This document shows, piece after piece, positions 23,641 through 34,870 of a DNA stretch of 64,000 nt (its first letter is position 1; each line of letters starts with the position of its first letter). The notes under the pieces were generated by a model. The model saw only the letters and a list, made by a program, of their open reading frames with translations, was not told where the DNA came from and did no database searches. This stretch comes from Numida meleagris. Taxonomy: Eukaryota; Chordata; Aves; Galliformes; Numididae. The position numbers and the translations under genes are program-made. The DNA is taken from assembly GCF_002078875.1 (NCBI RefSeq), contig NC_034413.1, positions 62,911,594 through 62,975,593 on the forward strand, written 5' to 3'.

Positions 23641-26600
23641 TATTTTTTTTCACCAAGGTGGTGTTAGTTTGTTGCACTTGATGTGAGGGAGTGGTTCAGG
23701 GGTGCATGCTACTTTGTCTTCTGCTCTGCACATCCTCTGGACCCACTGGGCACCATGCACCATGTGTGCCGTTACCCCTTCCTCTGTGAGCAGCAGAGCT
23801 TGCCTACTTCCACAGGTGTTCCAAGAGGGGACCATGACTGAAGCATATTTAAAGAGATGATCCAGAGACCATGGGATTACCATGTTTAGCGTTCTTTGGT
23901 AAGAAAAGAGACACACAGTGCAAGTAGAGAGGGAAAGGGTTATGCGTGGGATAAGATATAGGGAGGAGTCTGTATCTCTAGTAAAATAACAGCAGCATCA
24001 AAACCATCAAAAGCATTATGGTACTACTGAGAAATCCAAAATAATGCACTGGGGGAAGCAACAGCCCAACTACAGTAAATCTGATCTTTTAATGTCAGTG
24101 GAAAGGAAAAACAAAACAACTGGCTCATTTGCAGCTAGAAAGTTGAAGAGCTATTACCAGACTCTTTCCAAGTGATGATAGCTTCCCCAAAGTGCTTTCT
24201 CAATTAAGCATCTCCAAAGCCATCCCAGCTGTTTCTTTGCAGACTGGAGCCACTGCTGGTGTGAGATACATGTAGCAGAGTGAGTTGTCTTACCCAGTAA
24301 TGGAAATGCTATCAAGCAAATATAGATGCTTTCGCACTCCTTGGATCCCTCCCACTGGCACAGAGTTTGGTTTCACATTGCCTAATTTGCTCTAATTAAT
24401 GTAATGTGTTAAAAACATGTTCCAATGTCACCAATGCCTTCCACACTATGTGGCCCAGTTAAAGACATTAATTTTATTGACTAAGACAATTTCTTGAGAT
24501 ATATCTAGATGGATATTAGAATAGGTGGCATGGCTTTTTAAAATGATTAGCAGAGTAACACGTAAGAAAGTTTACAGACAGTAACAACGTAATTGTAAAG
24601 AATGAAGACTAAGAAAACATATTGCTAGAACTGAAACTAGTGCCAGACTCAGAATCTATGGACAAATCAAATAGACTTGTTTGCCCAAAGCTAATGTGTC
24701 ATGGCAAGGTAAATAAATGTGATGATGCTAGTTTTATCACTGTTCTGGAGCCTCTATCCAGTTGCTAGAAGATAAAACAGATCAAAGAACAAATACTACT
24801 GATCTGTTTCAATGTGCCACAGTAAAGGAAGTCACCCCTTAAGCCTACTCACCTGGATGAAGATGTGCTTCACAAAAGGAAGCAGATGGAATCAATGGTG
24901 GAGACTTTGGCATTGTGGTTAAACCATCATAGAGAACTATGTCCAGAGGCAAAGTAAAAGCCAGATGAATGTTTTTTATCTGCTACTGAACTGTTTTCGT
25001 TAGAATCCAATGAGCCTATCATCTTCACCTTCACAAAAGCAATAGCCATCCCAAATATGAAGCTACTACAAATCACGATCATTCAACCATATCCAATCTG
25101 CCCTTGCCTCTGGCAAAGTTGGAGATATGGGTGAAGGAGATCTCTGTGAATTTTTAGTGATCTAGTATGATAAGAGTGCTGACCCTCAGGAGGTCCATGG
25201 GAATCCAGAGGGTACCGACTGATCTGGGTGGGAAAAAGACATATGGGACTTGAGTCACACTGGTTTAAAACTGTGCCTTCATTGAGATGTGTGGGAATCA
25301 CAGGGCAAGATGAGTAGGATATTGTCCACCAAGAACAATAGATACATCTACTCATTTTTGTAATACATAATTGCCTAGAGTATCACATTAAAAATACTAA
25401 GTATCCAATGAATCTTTATTATCTACTTAGCAAAAATAGATATAAAGAACATTTTTGGTGTGTTGAGGCTTGAACAAAACCATAGAAACAAAGAAACTCC
25501 TAGATCATTTCACAAACAGAGTTATCTTTGCCCCACATAGCAAGACCAAGTATCAAAAGCCAAACTATCTCTTAGAATTTGGCAGTGACTTTTGTCATGC
25601 TACCATTCACCATCCTCACAAGATGGAAGGAGATATGAAATGCTTGCTAATGAAAGTCAAAGTGGAAGTGGACTAAGACATCCGAATTTGGTCACCAAGA
25701 AGACTCTACTGTATCACTGACCAGACTTAGAATTTGTTTCCAGACAGTTTATAGCCACCAAGGCATGTTATATTTCAAGGTCTTAATATATTCAAGTTAG
25801 TCATGTTGCAAAACCATCGTAAGTTGAATCTCTGAGCACCTGTAATGAAATCTGTACTCTCTCTGAACTCAAAAATCAATTCTCTGACATAGTATTACAA
25901 CCAGCTTTGAGATAGATATCTGGTTGCTGTAGAATAGCAAATATTCAGGGCATGCTAAATTTATGTTCCCAGTAAGCTGGATAATTATTTTCCTCTGTAG
26001 GTGTGTGACTCTAGCCATCTTGATGAAGTTTTTGTAATAGCATAAGAGTTCAAAATCCATTACAGATATTTACTTATTTCCAACAGCAGTGTTCAGATTA
26101 ATATCAATTAGACTTGCTCAAAATAGAGGGAAGAATGGCTTCCAGGGATAATGAGATGTACACAGCAGGCTCTAAGTTAGCTAAAAAGCTAATTCCAAAG
26201 TTCTGTTAGTAAGGGGAAGTTTTACAAGAAGGGTATATAACCTTTATACAGGTGTATAACCTGTAAATAACCCCATCACTATTGTTCTAACTGAAAGTGT
26301 AGGCAGCAAGGTCTAGGGAGAAATGTTCTTCCTAAACATATTTTCCCTAAGCTTTTATTCTTTACTTAAAGTTCACAGAAGCGTCTTTTTCTCTAATAAT
26401 GTCATCGGTAACATTACCAGAAACATCCCTTTCATCTGTGCAACACAAGTGTATCAGAGAAAACACCAAAAGTGCCCCTCAACATGAAAAGTCTCTGATT
26501 TTGCGACCAACTTGACCTTAAGCATTTCAAAAGAGCTTTTAAAACAGCTACCACAGTATTAAATGATTATCTGGCTGTCATTAACTTCCAGCATACTCCA

Positions 26601-27364
26601 AACAACACTGCATTTTACTTCCATCATAAAGCACCCTAAAATCTGAGCTTATTTTCATCATACAAAAATGCCAAAGATTCTTTGAAGCACTCATTTTGTA
26701 ACCATGACTGAACTTTCCATCAATTATGTCATATGAAAAAATTCTAGAGAATACGTCAACAATTTCTTCAGAGTTTTGAAATACTCCTTGAGCCTATGAG
26801 ACTCAGCCAAGAGCAATCTCATACATTCAGTGGACGCCAGTAGATTTATTTTGCAACCTTAACAGTATTGAAATAGGAAAAGATGAAAAGATGATTGAGT
26901 AGCACATTGCAAGTGACTGAAACTGGAGGAGGAGAGGGACAATGAGGTGAACTTGTTTCTCAAATGATGAAAGAAACAACTGAGAAAGGAATGGGTTTTG
27001 GCCTCTGGAATTTGTTGGGTTTGTTCTTGGAAGCAGAGGGCTGCCAGGAGGGGCTGCACCTGTGCGGTAGGGGAACATGCATCTTGGGCAGCTCTACATA
27101 CGAAAGAGTCACGGTGCTCTGTAGCACCTCACATCCCAGATCTGGTCCCACTTTTACTGTGGGCTCTGAATCCTACAGACCCCATTCCAAATCCAGCACT
27201 GAAACTTTCTCCATTGCTTTTACCATTGCTTCAGCAAGAGCTGAAGCCAAGAGATCATCTAGGTGACATCACCCCACATATGCTGCTCATTGAGGTGGGT
27301 GCAGGCCAGAATGTAGATTGATTTAGGTATAGTTCGGGTAAATACAAGTCGTCAGGCTCAATAC
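23641..27364. other. AT-rich, CpG-poor unresolved stretch
   Basis: About 3.7 kb is AT-rich, poor in CpG and free of clear genes. Its texture differs from the CpG-retaining 32-39 kb region and resembles old decayed repeat DNA, but no family could be named. A 9-bp hairpin (AAACAGATC at 24775-24783, GATCTGTTT at 24801-24809) is the only local structure I noticed. Confidence 0.4.
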
Positions 27365-27450
27365 AGGAGAGACTGGATGAAGTTTTATGGCCTGACTTGT
27401 GCTGGAGTTTGGATCAGATGATCTAACGGTTCCTCCTGGATTTAAAATCC
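27365..27450 (+). mobile_element. Old CR1-type LINE 3' fragment
   Basis: CTGGATGAAGTTTTATGGCC, TGACTTGTGCTGGAG, GGATCAGATGATCTAACGG and TTCCTCCTGGATTTAAAATC follow the order of the older CR1 3' end known from turtles and crocodiles as well as birds (GATGAATTCTATGGCCTGTG..., CAGACTAGATGATCA..., TTCTGGCCTTAAAATC). The divergence suggests an old insertion. Confidence 0.65.
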
Positions 27451-30400
27451 ACACACGCGGCAAAAAATGCTTGGACTAATCTTGATGATCTTACATTTTT
27501 CTTTCAGTTGTGCTGGCACCATGGGTGTTTGGGTCACAGTGATGCTGGGAAAACCTACCCTGAAGGACATTTGGATCTGTAGAAACTGAATTTTGGTTTC
27601 TGATGGCTTCAGAAGTCTGCAGAATTTGACTTTTCTTTCTCTCTTTCTTTTTTCTTTTTGGTGCAAATACCTGCAGCAGACCCAGTGAGCTCATCCAGTC
27701 TGGGGTTAGGCATAGCCACACACGCGTGGTCCTCACTGAGCTAATAGCTTTTTTGTTTTTTGTTTTTGCTAACTTGCAGCAGTGTAAATTGGTAAGGAAA
27801 AAAAAGGCCCCCAAAACCGCAAGATAAATCTGAATAATACATACATTTGGGGAAATGGTGATCTGTTCGTGGAACAGTCATGAGCAGAAAAACAAGCTAA
27901 ATTAGTCAGATGATTTATTCATTGTGAATGATTCACTGCATTACTAGCTGCTTCCTCCACAGGCCATAGAAGCTAGTGTATAAACTGATACAGGAAGGGT
28001 GGGATCGATAGAGAGAAGCCTCTCCCTCCTCTCCAAGGAAAATAGGTCACCTGTCCCTGCTACACTACTCTCCAAGCGCAAGGCACATCTCAATAGACCA
28101 AGCCTTCATTTCCAGCTAATGAAGTTTGTGTTTTTCAGGGCAAAATTTGCACAAGGAGTGTTTCCTTCCTTTCGATCGGTTCTCACACCCCTGCTTGCTT
28201 TGCCCTGTTCCCTTCCCCCATCCTGACAGCTCTCATTGTTCCCAGATGATGGCTGTTTGCCGGCCCAGGCGAAAAAGATTTTGTGGTCTAAATTCAGTGT
28301 CCCCAAGACAGCTGGTGCTGTAGCGGAAGGAAAGCTCCCTGCAGCCTCGGGAGATGCTCAGCATGGGATGGCTGCTCCCAAACAGACCGGGCTGGAGCTG
28401 TCATTGATAACTGGGATGGACATGGCACTACTGACCAAGATGGAGGTGGACCATCCAGGTCAGTGGGACTGGTGGTTAAGGCAGAGGGATGCTGCAGAGA
28501 CACGTTTACAGAGACCTGCCCTTGCCCTACCTGATCTGCAGAAAATTACAGAGCTTGGAAGCATCTCTGAGGCCCTTTTTACTTCCTAAACAAGGCATGA
28601 TATATTCTGTGGCCATGCCTCTGCTGAATTTCTTGCACACAGCACAACCCACTGTTTATCATGTGACTATTTATAAACTGCTGTGGAAACTTCATAAATA
28701 GTTTTTTCTCATCGCACAGATCCGAGTGGAACAGCTGGAAGCTGTATTCCAAATACTGACCAAGCTGGGCCTGCACAGAAATTACACACAAAGCTCCTGT
28801 GGATGGTATTTATTAGGGAGCTAGTGCAGAAGAGTTGCCAGCTCTCGATGCTGAATGTACTGAAAACTTGGGAGCGTGGGGTTTATTTACTGGACCATCT
28901 TTAATTAATTAAGGAAGACAAACAATTATGCGAAGAGGCTGCCGCCTAGACTACCTGACTCACAGGGCAGTCAATGGGCTAATGGAGATGTTTGCTTCCA
29001 CACTGCTGGTCTGAGCCCGTGCCAGGGATGTGGTGCCCTTCCCCTGTGCTGACTCTTCTATGGCTCACACGGGGCCACGTACTTCTGTGGTGTTTGCCAT
29101 CCAGCCTTTAGCAAAGCAGGAATCAGTAAGCATGTTAAGCAGCAGCCATTCCAGGTGGGGAGGTGAAGAGCAGATGGGGCTGAGAAGGGCATACTGCTCC
29201 CCAAGGGTGGTTTGGTCTCTATAGACTCTGGAGAGAGAAAAATACTTCATTCTGCGTGAAAGACGATCTTGGGTCAATTATTTGGTCGTGAAGTTAGATC
29301 TTCAGGGCTAACATTCTAGAGCAAATACACAACTGCATGGGAGGGCCATGCTTTAGCTACTAGAGGACATTTGTCATTATTAAATCATGGCTCAGGTGGA
29401 GTTTACTTCAGGAGACCTAGAGTAAACATATTTGAGCCAGCTGCTGAAGTTCAGGAGAGAGGGCTCATCTGTTGCAAGGATCTTGAACCGTGCTCAGCTT
29501 GAATGAGGTCCAGACCCAAACTGATAGCTTACCTCCTAGCCTTTTGAGAAAATTGAAATCCAGAGGCATGCATGAGTTTTGTGGCCAGTGTGACATTCAC
29601 ACTTAAAGGATTTCTGCAAATCCTTCCAAAATCTACTCCAAAGTGCCATCTATTATAGAATAATTACTGCCCTCAACTTTGACTAAAACTGTGAAGAAAT
29701 GAACAAACGAAAAGCAAAACCCATTATGCACATCAGGACTTTCTTTTCTTTTTTATAATCAAGCTCTTACTATGTAGTTAACAAAAGCAGATGGTAGTCA
29801 CCGGGTGGATGGAGTCAAAATGTGCCACACAGGCAGACCAACACAATTCTTGAAGACCCCAAGCCTGTACCTGAGACCACGCAGTGATCTGTTGTGGGTG
29901 TGCACCATGGTATGGAGGCTTCTCAGCCTGGGGTGAAGAGGAAGAATAAAGAAAGAAAGAAAGAAAGAAAATGTTAAAATATGATTTTTTTCCCTCTCCT
30001 CTTCTTTCCCTTCCTTTTTAAAATAAAAAAAATCATGCTAAAATAAGGGCAGAACAGAATTATGAAGTTATAATACACGACAATTCAGCAGAATCCTGGA
30101 CTATATCAACTATTGTGGTACCACATATAAACATTTTATTCCACTGGGAAAATATATATAATTCAAGTAACAAATCATTTGGACAAATGCAGCTACGTGG
30201 AAAATATCCATTGCATGAAAACATGCATTTACAATGAATTGCGCACAGAGCGATGGCAACATTTCCTGGTGTAGTTGATGACAAAGGGCTGCCAAGTGAT
30301 TGTTTCTTTGGAGCATACTTGTTGGTATGAGTCACACTCAGAAACCACTTCTTGTACATGAAGCTGTGGGACAGAGTTGGCTTTTTTTTTGTGTAACAGT

Positions 30401-31880
30401 GTTCAGAAGCAGTGAAAAAATCCATCACACCTGGTAAATGGAGATGGGCAGCAGAAGGCTTGCCACCTGGGAGGAGGGGTGCTTGGGAATGGATGGAGTA
30501 AGGCTCAAAACCACATCCAAATTATTTTGTTTGGTCCTGGAAGAACTCCCCAGCAACACGTGTTGGGCAGCCTTGAACACACCAGAGTGAGCTGTTTTTC
30601 AAAGTAGGACATTAGCCAAAAAATGCACTTTGATTATCTTACATTGTCTTCAGAATTAAAACTGAATTATTTTGAGTGTGTGGCTGAAGAGAGTTGGGAG
30701 ACAAAAAGAAGAATCAAATAAGGGAGTGAGGAGCTGCCTGTCAGATTGGGCTTCTTTACTCCATAGCCCAAATACAGAGCCAGGGAAGGGAGACTTCGAT
30801 TTCTTCCTCTCCTTGTGGATCACAGACCTCTGCGCTTTGCTCCTGGGGGAGCTCCTGAGACCAAAGGCAGGGACAGGGCTGCTCCCAACCACCTCATCCC
30901 ATTCCCTCTTTTGTATAAGCTACTAAACATCTCTGGATACAGGCAGCTGAATGAGGGCCTATGGAAGATTCTTTGCTGTGGATAGGTTGGTCCAAGATGG
31001 GGCTTTCCTCTTGTTGATGAGGCTTGTTTTGAGTAGGATGTTGAGGCAATGCTTAGCAATGGGCTGAAAAAATCTCTAAATACTGGGATATTAGAGATGA
31101 GGATTTCATTTTGGGAGGATGACCCTTTTCTTCCTCACTTTTTCTTCCTCAGCTGCCAAGAGAGTATCAATCAAATCACGCAATTCCTTTAACAATTTTG
31201 GCCTTCCATCATCATTTACTTCCTTTTATTAAAAAATAGTCACTATGATAACTTTTGTATGTTGAGAGATATTAATGAGTTGTGAATTACTGAGTTTAAT
31301 ACAGCATAACCACTGAAGTCTGTATATACTTTCAGAGCTTCCTATCCAGCGCTGTATGCAAGACATCAGCTATTCTGCCCTTTCAGTATATACCATTTTT
31401 TTTTGGCTCTTGCAATATATTATTAAAAATTGGGAATGAAATTAATCTATTTTTCTGGCAATAAATTAAATAGTGATGACTCTGGAGAAAATGTTGCGCA
31501 TTACTTTAACCACAAAATAAATCCCAATGAAGATGACATGTTTTCATGTTCCGGCATGTACACCAGTCAGCGTATCTAAAAATGCACCTCATCTTTTAAT
31601 TATATCTAGGCTTGGAGTAGTCATCTCTTTAATGGCAATCAAAATATTTCCACACGCAGAAAGAAAAGCTCGCAGCCTTTGAAAATGCTTTTTTTTTTTT
31701 TTCCTTCTGTGAACATGAGGTAAGCAGATAGCCCGAGCCCTCGGAGCAGCAATGCAAAGGCAGCAGCAGAGCAGGGGTTGGCTCTGGGGGGAGAGGGCTG
31801 CGGGGAGGGCCGGGGCTGGGCAGCTCTCTGCAGAGGGAAGCACGGAGGTAAAGTTTCCCTTGTCTCCTTTGCATATTCAT
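27451..31880. other. Unresolved non-coding sequence
   Basis: About 4.4 kb without a recognised gene. Simple features are pyrimidine-rich stretches at 27637-27660, (GAAA)n at 29948-29970, T14 at 31689-31702 and a 12-base perfect palindrome TGTGGTACCACA at 30114-30125. Open frames (for example 28236-28589, 30060-30428) lack any family signature. Confidence 0.45.
29948..29970. repeat. (GAAA)n microsatellite
   Basis: About five to six perfect GAAA units, flanked by A- and then T-rich sequence. Confidence 0.9.
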
Positions 31881-32400
31881 GGCAAGGACCTGGCTGTTGA
31901 ATCATAGTTTTCCTTTGCTTTCTTAACAGACTTCTCTGGGTTAATTAGATGGAAAACGTGGTAGTGGTTTATATAGCGTATATCCAAAGGCATCGCTGGT
32001 AATAAATTAAAAATTCCTTTAAAAGTCGCATTATTTTGTCAGTTCCAAGAAAAGGTTCAAAGGTAAATGTTGATTTTAGTATAGTTGTGGTGATTCTGCA
32101 AGTTTTGCCCGCAGAATACCAACATATCTTTCAATGAATACTTATGAGCTATCGATTAAAATAGAGCTTGCGGTGCAAGGTACCACGCGTGTTTGGGAAG
32201 CTGCGCAAACGTCTCTATATGAAATGTATTCGCATGACCTCAAAAGATCAGGCTGGAACTGCAAATTGTAACCCCTAGCAAAAGTGTAATGTTGATTCAA
32301 AGCGGGCATCTTTCTATTAGACTGTTTGAACAGATCTCCTTAGACAATGATCATAACCTCCCTCTCTCTTCCTTCACACATAGGTTATGATATCTATACT
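31881..32400. promoter_or_regulatory. Candidate conserved non-coding element
   Basis: AT-rich unique sequence has many retained CpGs and TF-like cores, for example ATCGATTA at 32151 and several ATTAAA and AATAAA runs, and no repeat signature. Immediately downstream lies a CpG-rich cluster. This is a good but unproven candidate for a distal enhancer. Confidence 0.35.
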
Positions 32401-32499
32401 CTTCTCCCCGCACGTGACTCCACTTTTATGAGCTGTCTCGGGCTCTCCTCTGACTTTGTGCTTGAAGCCAACAGGGATAACACGAAACCCTGAACATAA

Positions 32500-32780
32500 T
32501 GACAGCCTCTGTGTTCGATCACTCCTTGCAGCGAGGCAGGGACGTGGGAGGGATGCGAGGGATGCTGGCCGGCTGAGGGGGAGCGGGACGGTGCCGGACG
32601 GGGCCGGGGTCGCTGGGATCTGTGTTTATAGGGGGATGCAGCTCCATGCCCTGCTCCCAGGCACGTCCCCGCAGCGCACATCGGTCCCATCGAAACGAGC
32701 CGCGCCGTGTCGCTGGGCAGCCCACGTGCTGCCGAAGTGAATTACAGTCGGTACAAAGCCGCCAACAGAAAGAGACATGA
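32500..32780. promoter_or_regulatory. CpG-rich cluster
   Basis: GC-rich with dense CpGs (GGGAGCGGGACGG, GGACGGGGCCGGGG, CCGCGCCGTGTCG). It is flanked by AT-rich candidate conserved blocks on both sides. A small orphan CpG island is likely, and an RNA start is possible but unsupported. T16 follows at 32781-32796. Confidence 0.38.
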
Positions 32781-32796
32781 TTTTTTTTTTTTTTTT

Positions 32797-33340
32797 CCTG
32801 CGCAGAAATAGAAATGCACACTGATTTTTCATGCACAGTTTGGAATCTTTGCTTTTGAAAATGTGGCTTGTGGCTCGCTAATGTAAACATTTGCATTTTT
32901 GCACTCGGGATCTAAAAGCAGACATTTTCCAAAATACTGTTGGGCAGAAAAGCTTCATCTTAAATTTGCATGTCAGTTTTTTTTTTTTTTTAATTTTTTA
33001 AATGACAATCCTTTAAATCCGTAATTGCATATCACTTGTACCAATTATAGAGGGGAGGCTGAAACTGCATCTAAGCTGTGTACAATGCCAAAGCCGAGCC
33101 CACAAAATAATTCAGTGAGAAGTTCAGACATTAACTTGGTCACCCATAGCCATTCCAAACGGTGTAAAACAGCTGCTGCCTAAAGCATGACCAAGGAAAA
33201 ATCTCCCTCCAACATCCTGACGGATAGATTTTAACACTTCAGCTATTAAAAATTAATAACGCCGCCCTTTAAAAATATTTAGGAACATATAAGCAAGTTT
33301 CTGAGGAAAAACGTATTCGGACAAGAAGAAATGTCTCGGA
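32797..33340. promoter_or_regulatory. Candidate conserved AT-rich block
   Basis: Unique AT-rich sequence has ATTTGCAT (32888 region), T15 at 32977-32991, TTAATTTTTT-type runs and retained CpGs near 33080, 33160, 33223 and 33260. It has no transposon signature. Texture-based call only. Confidence 0.28.
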
Positions 33341-34360
33341 AAGGGGGTAAAAAAGAGCTCAGTCTGCACTTCTCTGTGCGTATGGGAGAGGCACGTAGGA
33401 GTGGGATCCCCAGCCCAGCAGTTCCCCCACTCGCTGCGCGCTTGGTGAAACGCAAGGGCAGCAATGACACTCCTGAGCTCCTGAGACCTCACATCCTCTT
33501 CTATCTCGGCTCTTGTGCTGCGCTCTCATCACTGGGGTTTTGCACCTCAGAAGGGCTAATAGGTACTAATTATGATTATAGTGGCAGCTATTTTTGCTAT
33601 ACTTAGTACGGTCCCATATGCTTAGGGTTCTGGAAGACAAAGGGGACAAACTGAATGATTTTGGACGCGAAATTCATTTGCAGTGCTATAATTCCTTAAT
33701 CTAAGATGAAAGAGTGCTGGATATGCTGGCCTAAGAATGAACACGCACTGAGCCTCCTGGGGATTTATGTTATCTGGCCCCCACACTGCAGAAAATAGCA
33801 AAAACAAGGTTTTTAAATTTATTTCCCTCCCCCCCCCCCCCCGTTTGTTTTTTTTTTTTACTGCAGAGTTAACTATAAATTTGCTACCTCTTCAGCACAC
33901 GCAGGGAAATGAGGTGCAGGCACAACACTGCGGCATGTTTGAAAAATGCTCAGAGTGGTGAAGAATCAAATTCTCCACTGCGATAACTCTGCTGGTGGCG
34001 GGGAGTCAGCCGGGGGGAATCTGAGCCGCCACGAACTTGGTCAGAGCCGCCGAAGTTTGGTACAGACACAGAGCACAACTGACCGAGGGAAGCCTCGTCC
34101 CTCTGGTCAGAATGCTCACGCGTTTTACTTTCAGCAAATATTTTTCCCTGCGTCCTAGAAAGAGTTTAGTAGGAAATCTCTTGAAATTTCTTTGGCAGTG
34201 GTCGAAAGGCACGCGAATAGGAATGCAGTGCTGCTTCAAGCACCAAAATAAGTGGATTAATAAATCTAGAATGAATCGCGACTAATTCTAAACGAAGGCG
34301 TAATTCAGAAAACATATTTTGCTGGGATAAAACCAAGCCAAGGTTTCATCCTTTTGTACA
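33341..34360. other. Unresolved sequence with C14/T12 tract
   Basis: It contains a run of 14 C at 33829-33842 and 12 T at 33848-33859. CpG content is moderate. Open frames (33331-33606, 34037-34285) are unrecognised. Confidence 0.45.
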
Positions 34361-34410
34361 GTCCCAATTTCTCTCTCTTTCTCTCTCTCTTTTCTTTTTT
34401 TTTTTTCTTT
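34361..34410. repeat. CT-rich simple repeat
   Basis: A (CT)n tract is followed by T-rich sequence, forming a pyrimidine-only stretch of about 40 bases. Confidence 0.85.
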
Positions 34411-34870
34411 GCTGCGGGCTCAGGCGTAATCTTACAGTCCCAATAAATGAAAAATATGCGTTGAGGGAATCAATAGAGTGATTGCAGGATTCTTTTGAGT
34501 GAGGTTCATTCTGCGGCGGCTGATTAATTCGTGTTTTACCTAACATAAAATTGTCTTTAGGTTTCACTCAGAAGTAAATCGTTCTTTTAAGACGTTCGAT
34601 TTTGTTTTTAAATAATTAACAGAGAGAAAGGAACCCTGAAACAGTTCAATTAATTTAACAACAATAGCCTTTGGAGGTATAGATACAACCGCGTGCTCCA
34701 CTCAAGCAATAAAATTAGCAATAAGTGCACACTGCGGAATAGGATTAGTGCATATCTCAACAGAGGGACGTGGCAGCCTCAGTGCAGAAGGAAAGCGCTC
34801 ACACTCACTAAATCCCAGGAATATTCACGTTTCCTCAAAAGCCTGTGTTGCTGAGCAATAATTTAAATTG
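34411..34870. promoter_or_regulatory. Candidate conserved non-coding element
   Basis: The stretch has GATTAATT (34522-34529), several AATTAA motifs, AATAAA-rich runs and scattered CpGs (GCGGCGG, TTCGTG, GACGTTCGAT, CCGCGTG), and no transposon or simple-repeat signature. This is among the most enhancer-like textures in the window. No alignment was possible. Confidence 0.38.

Noticed and set aside
24775..24809. 9-bp inverted repeat as a possible microRNA precursor
   Set aside because: The stem is too short for a microRNA hairpin and no known mature sequence is recognised.
27749..27795. Pyrimidine tract plus AG at 27779 followed by GGTAAG, suggesting a microexon
   Set aside because: The implied exon would be about 12-15 bases, with no supporting frame or neighbouring exon. 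Such pairs arise often by chance.
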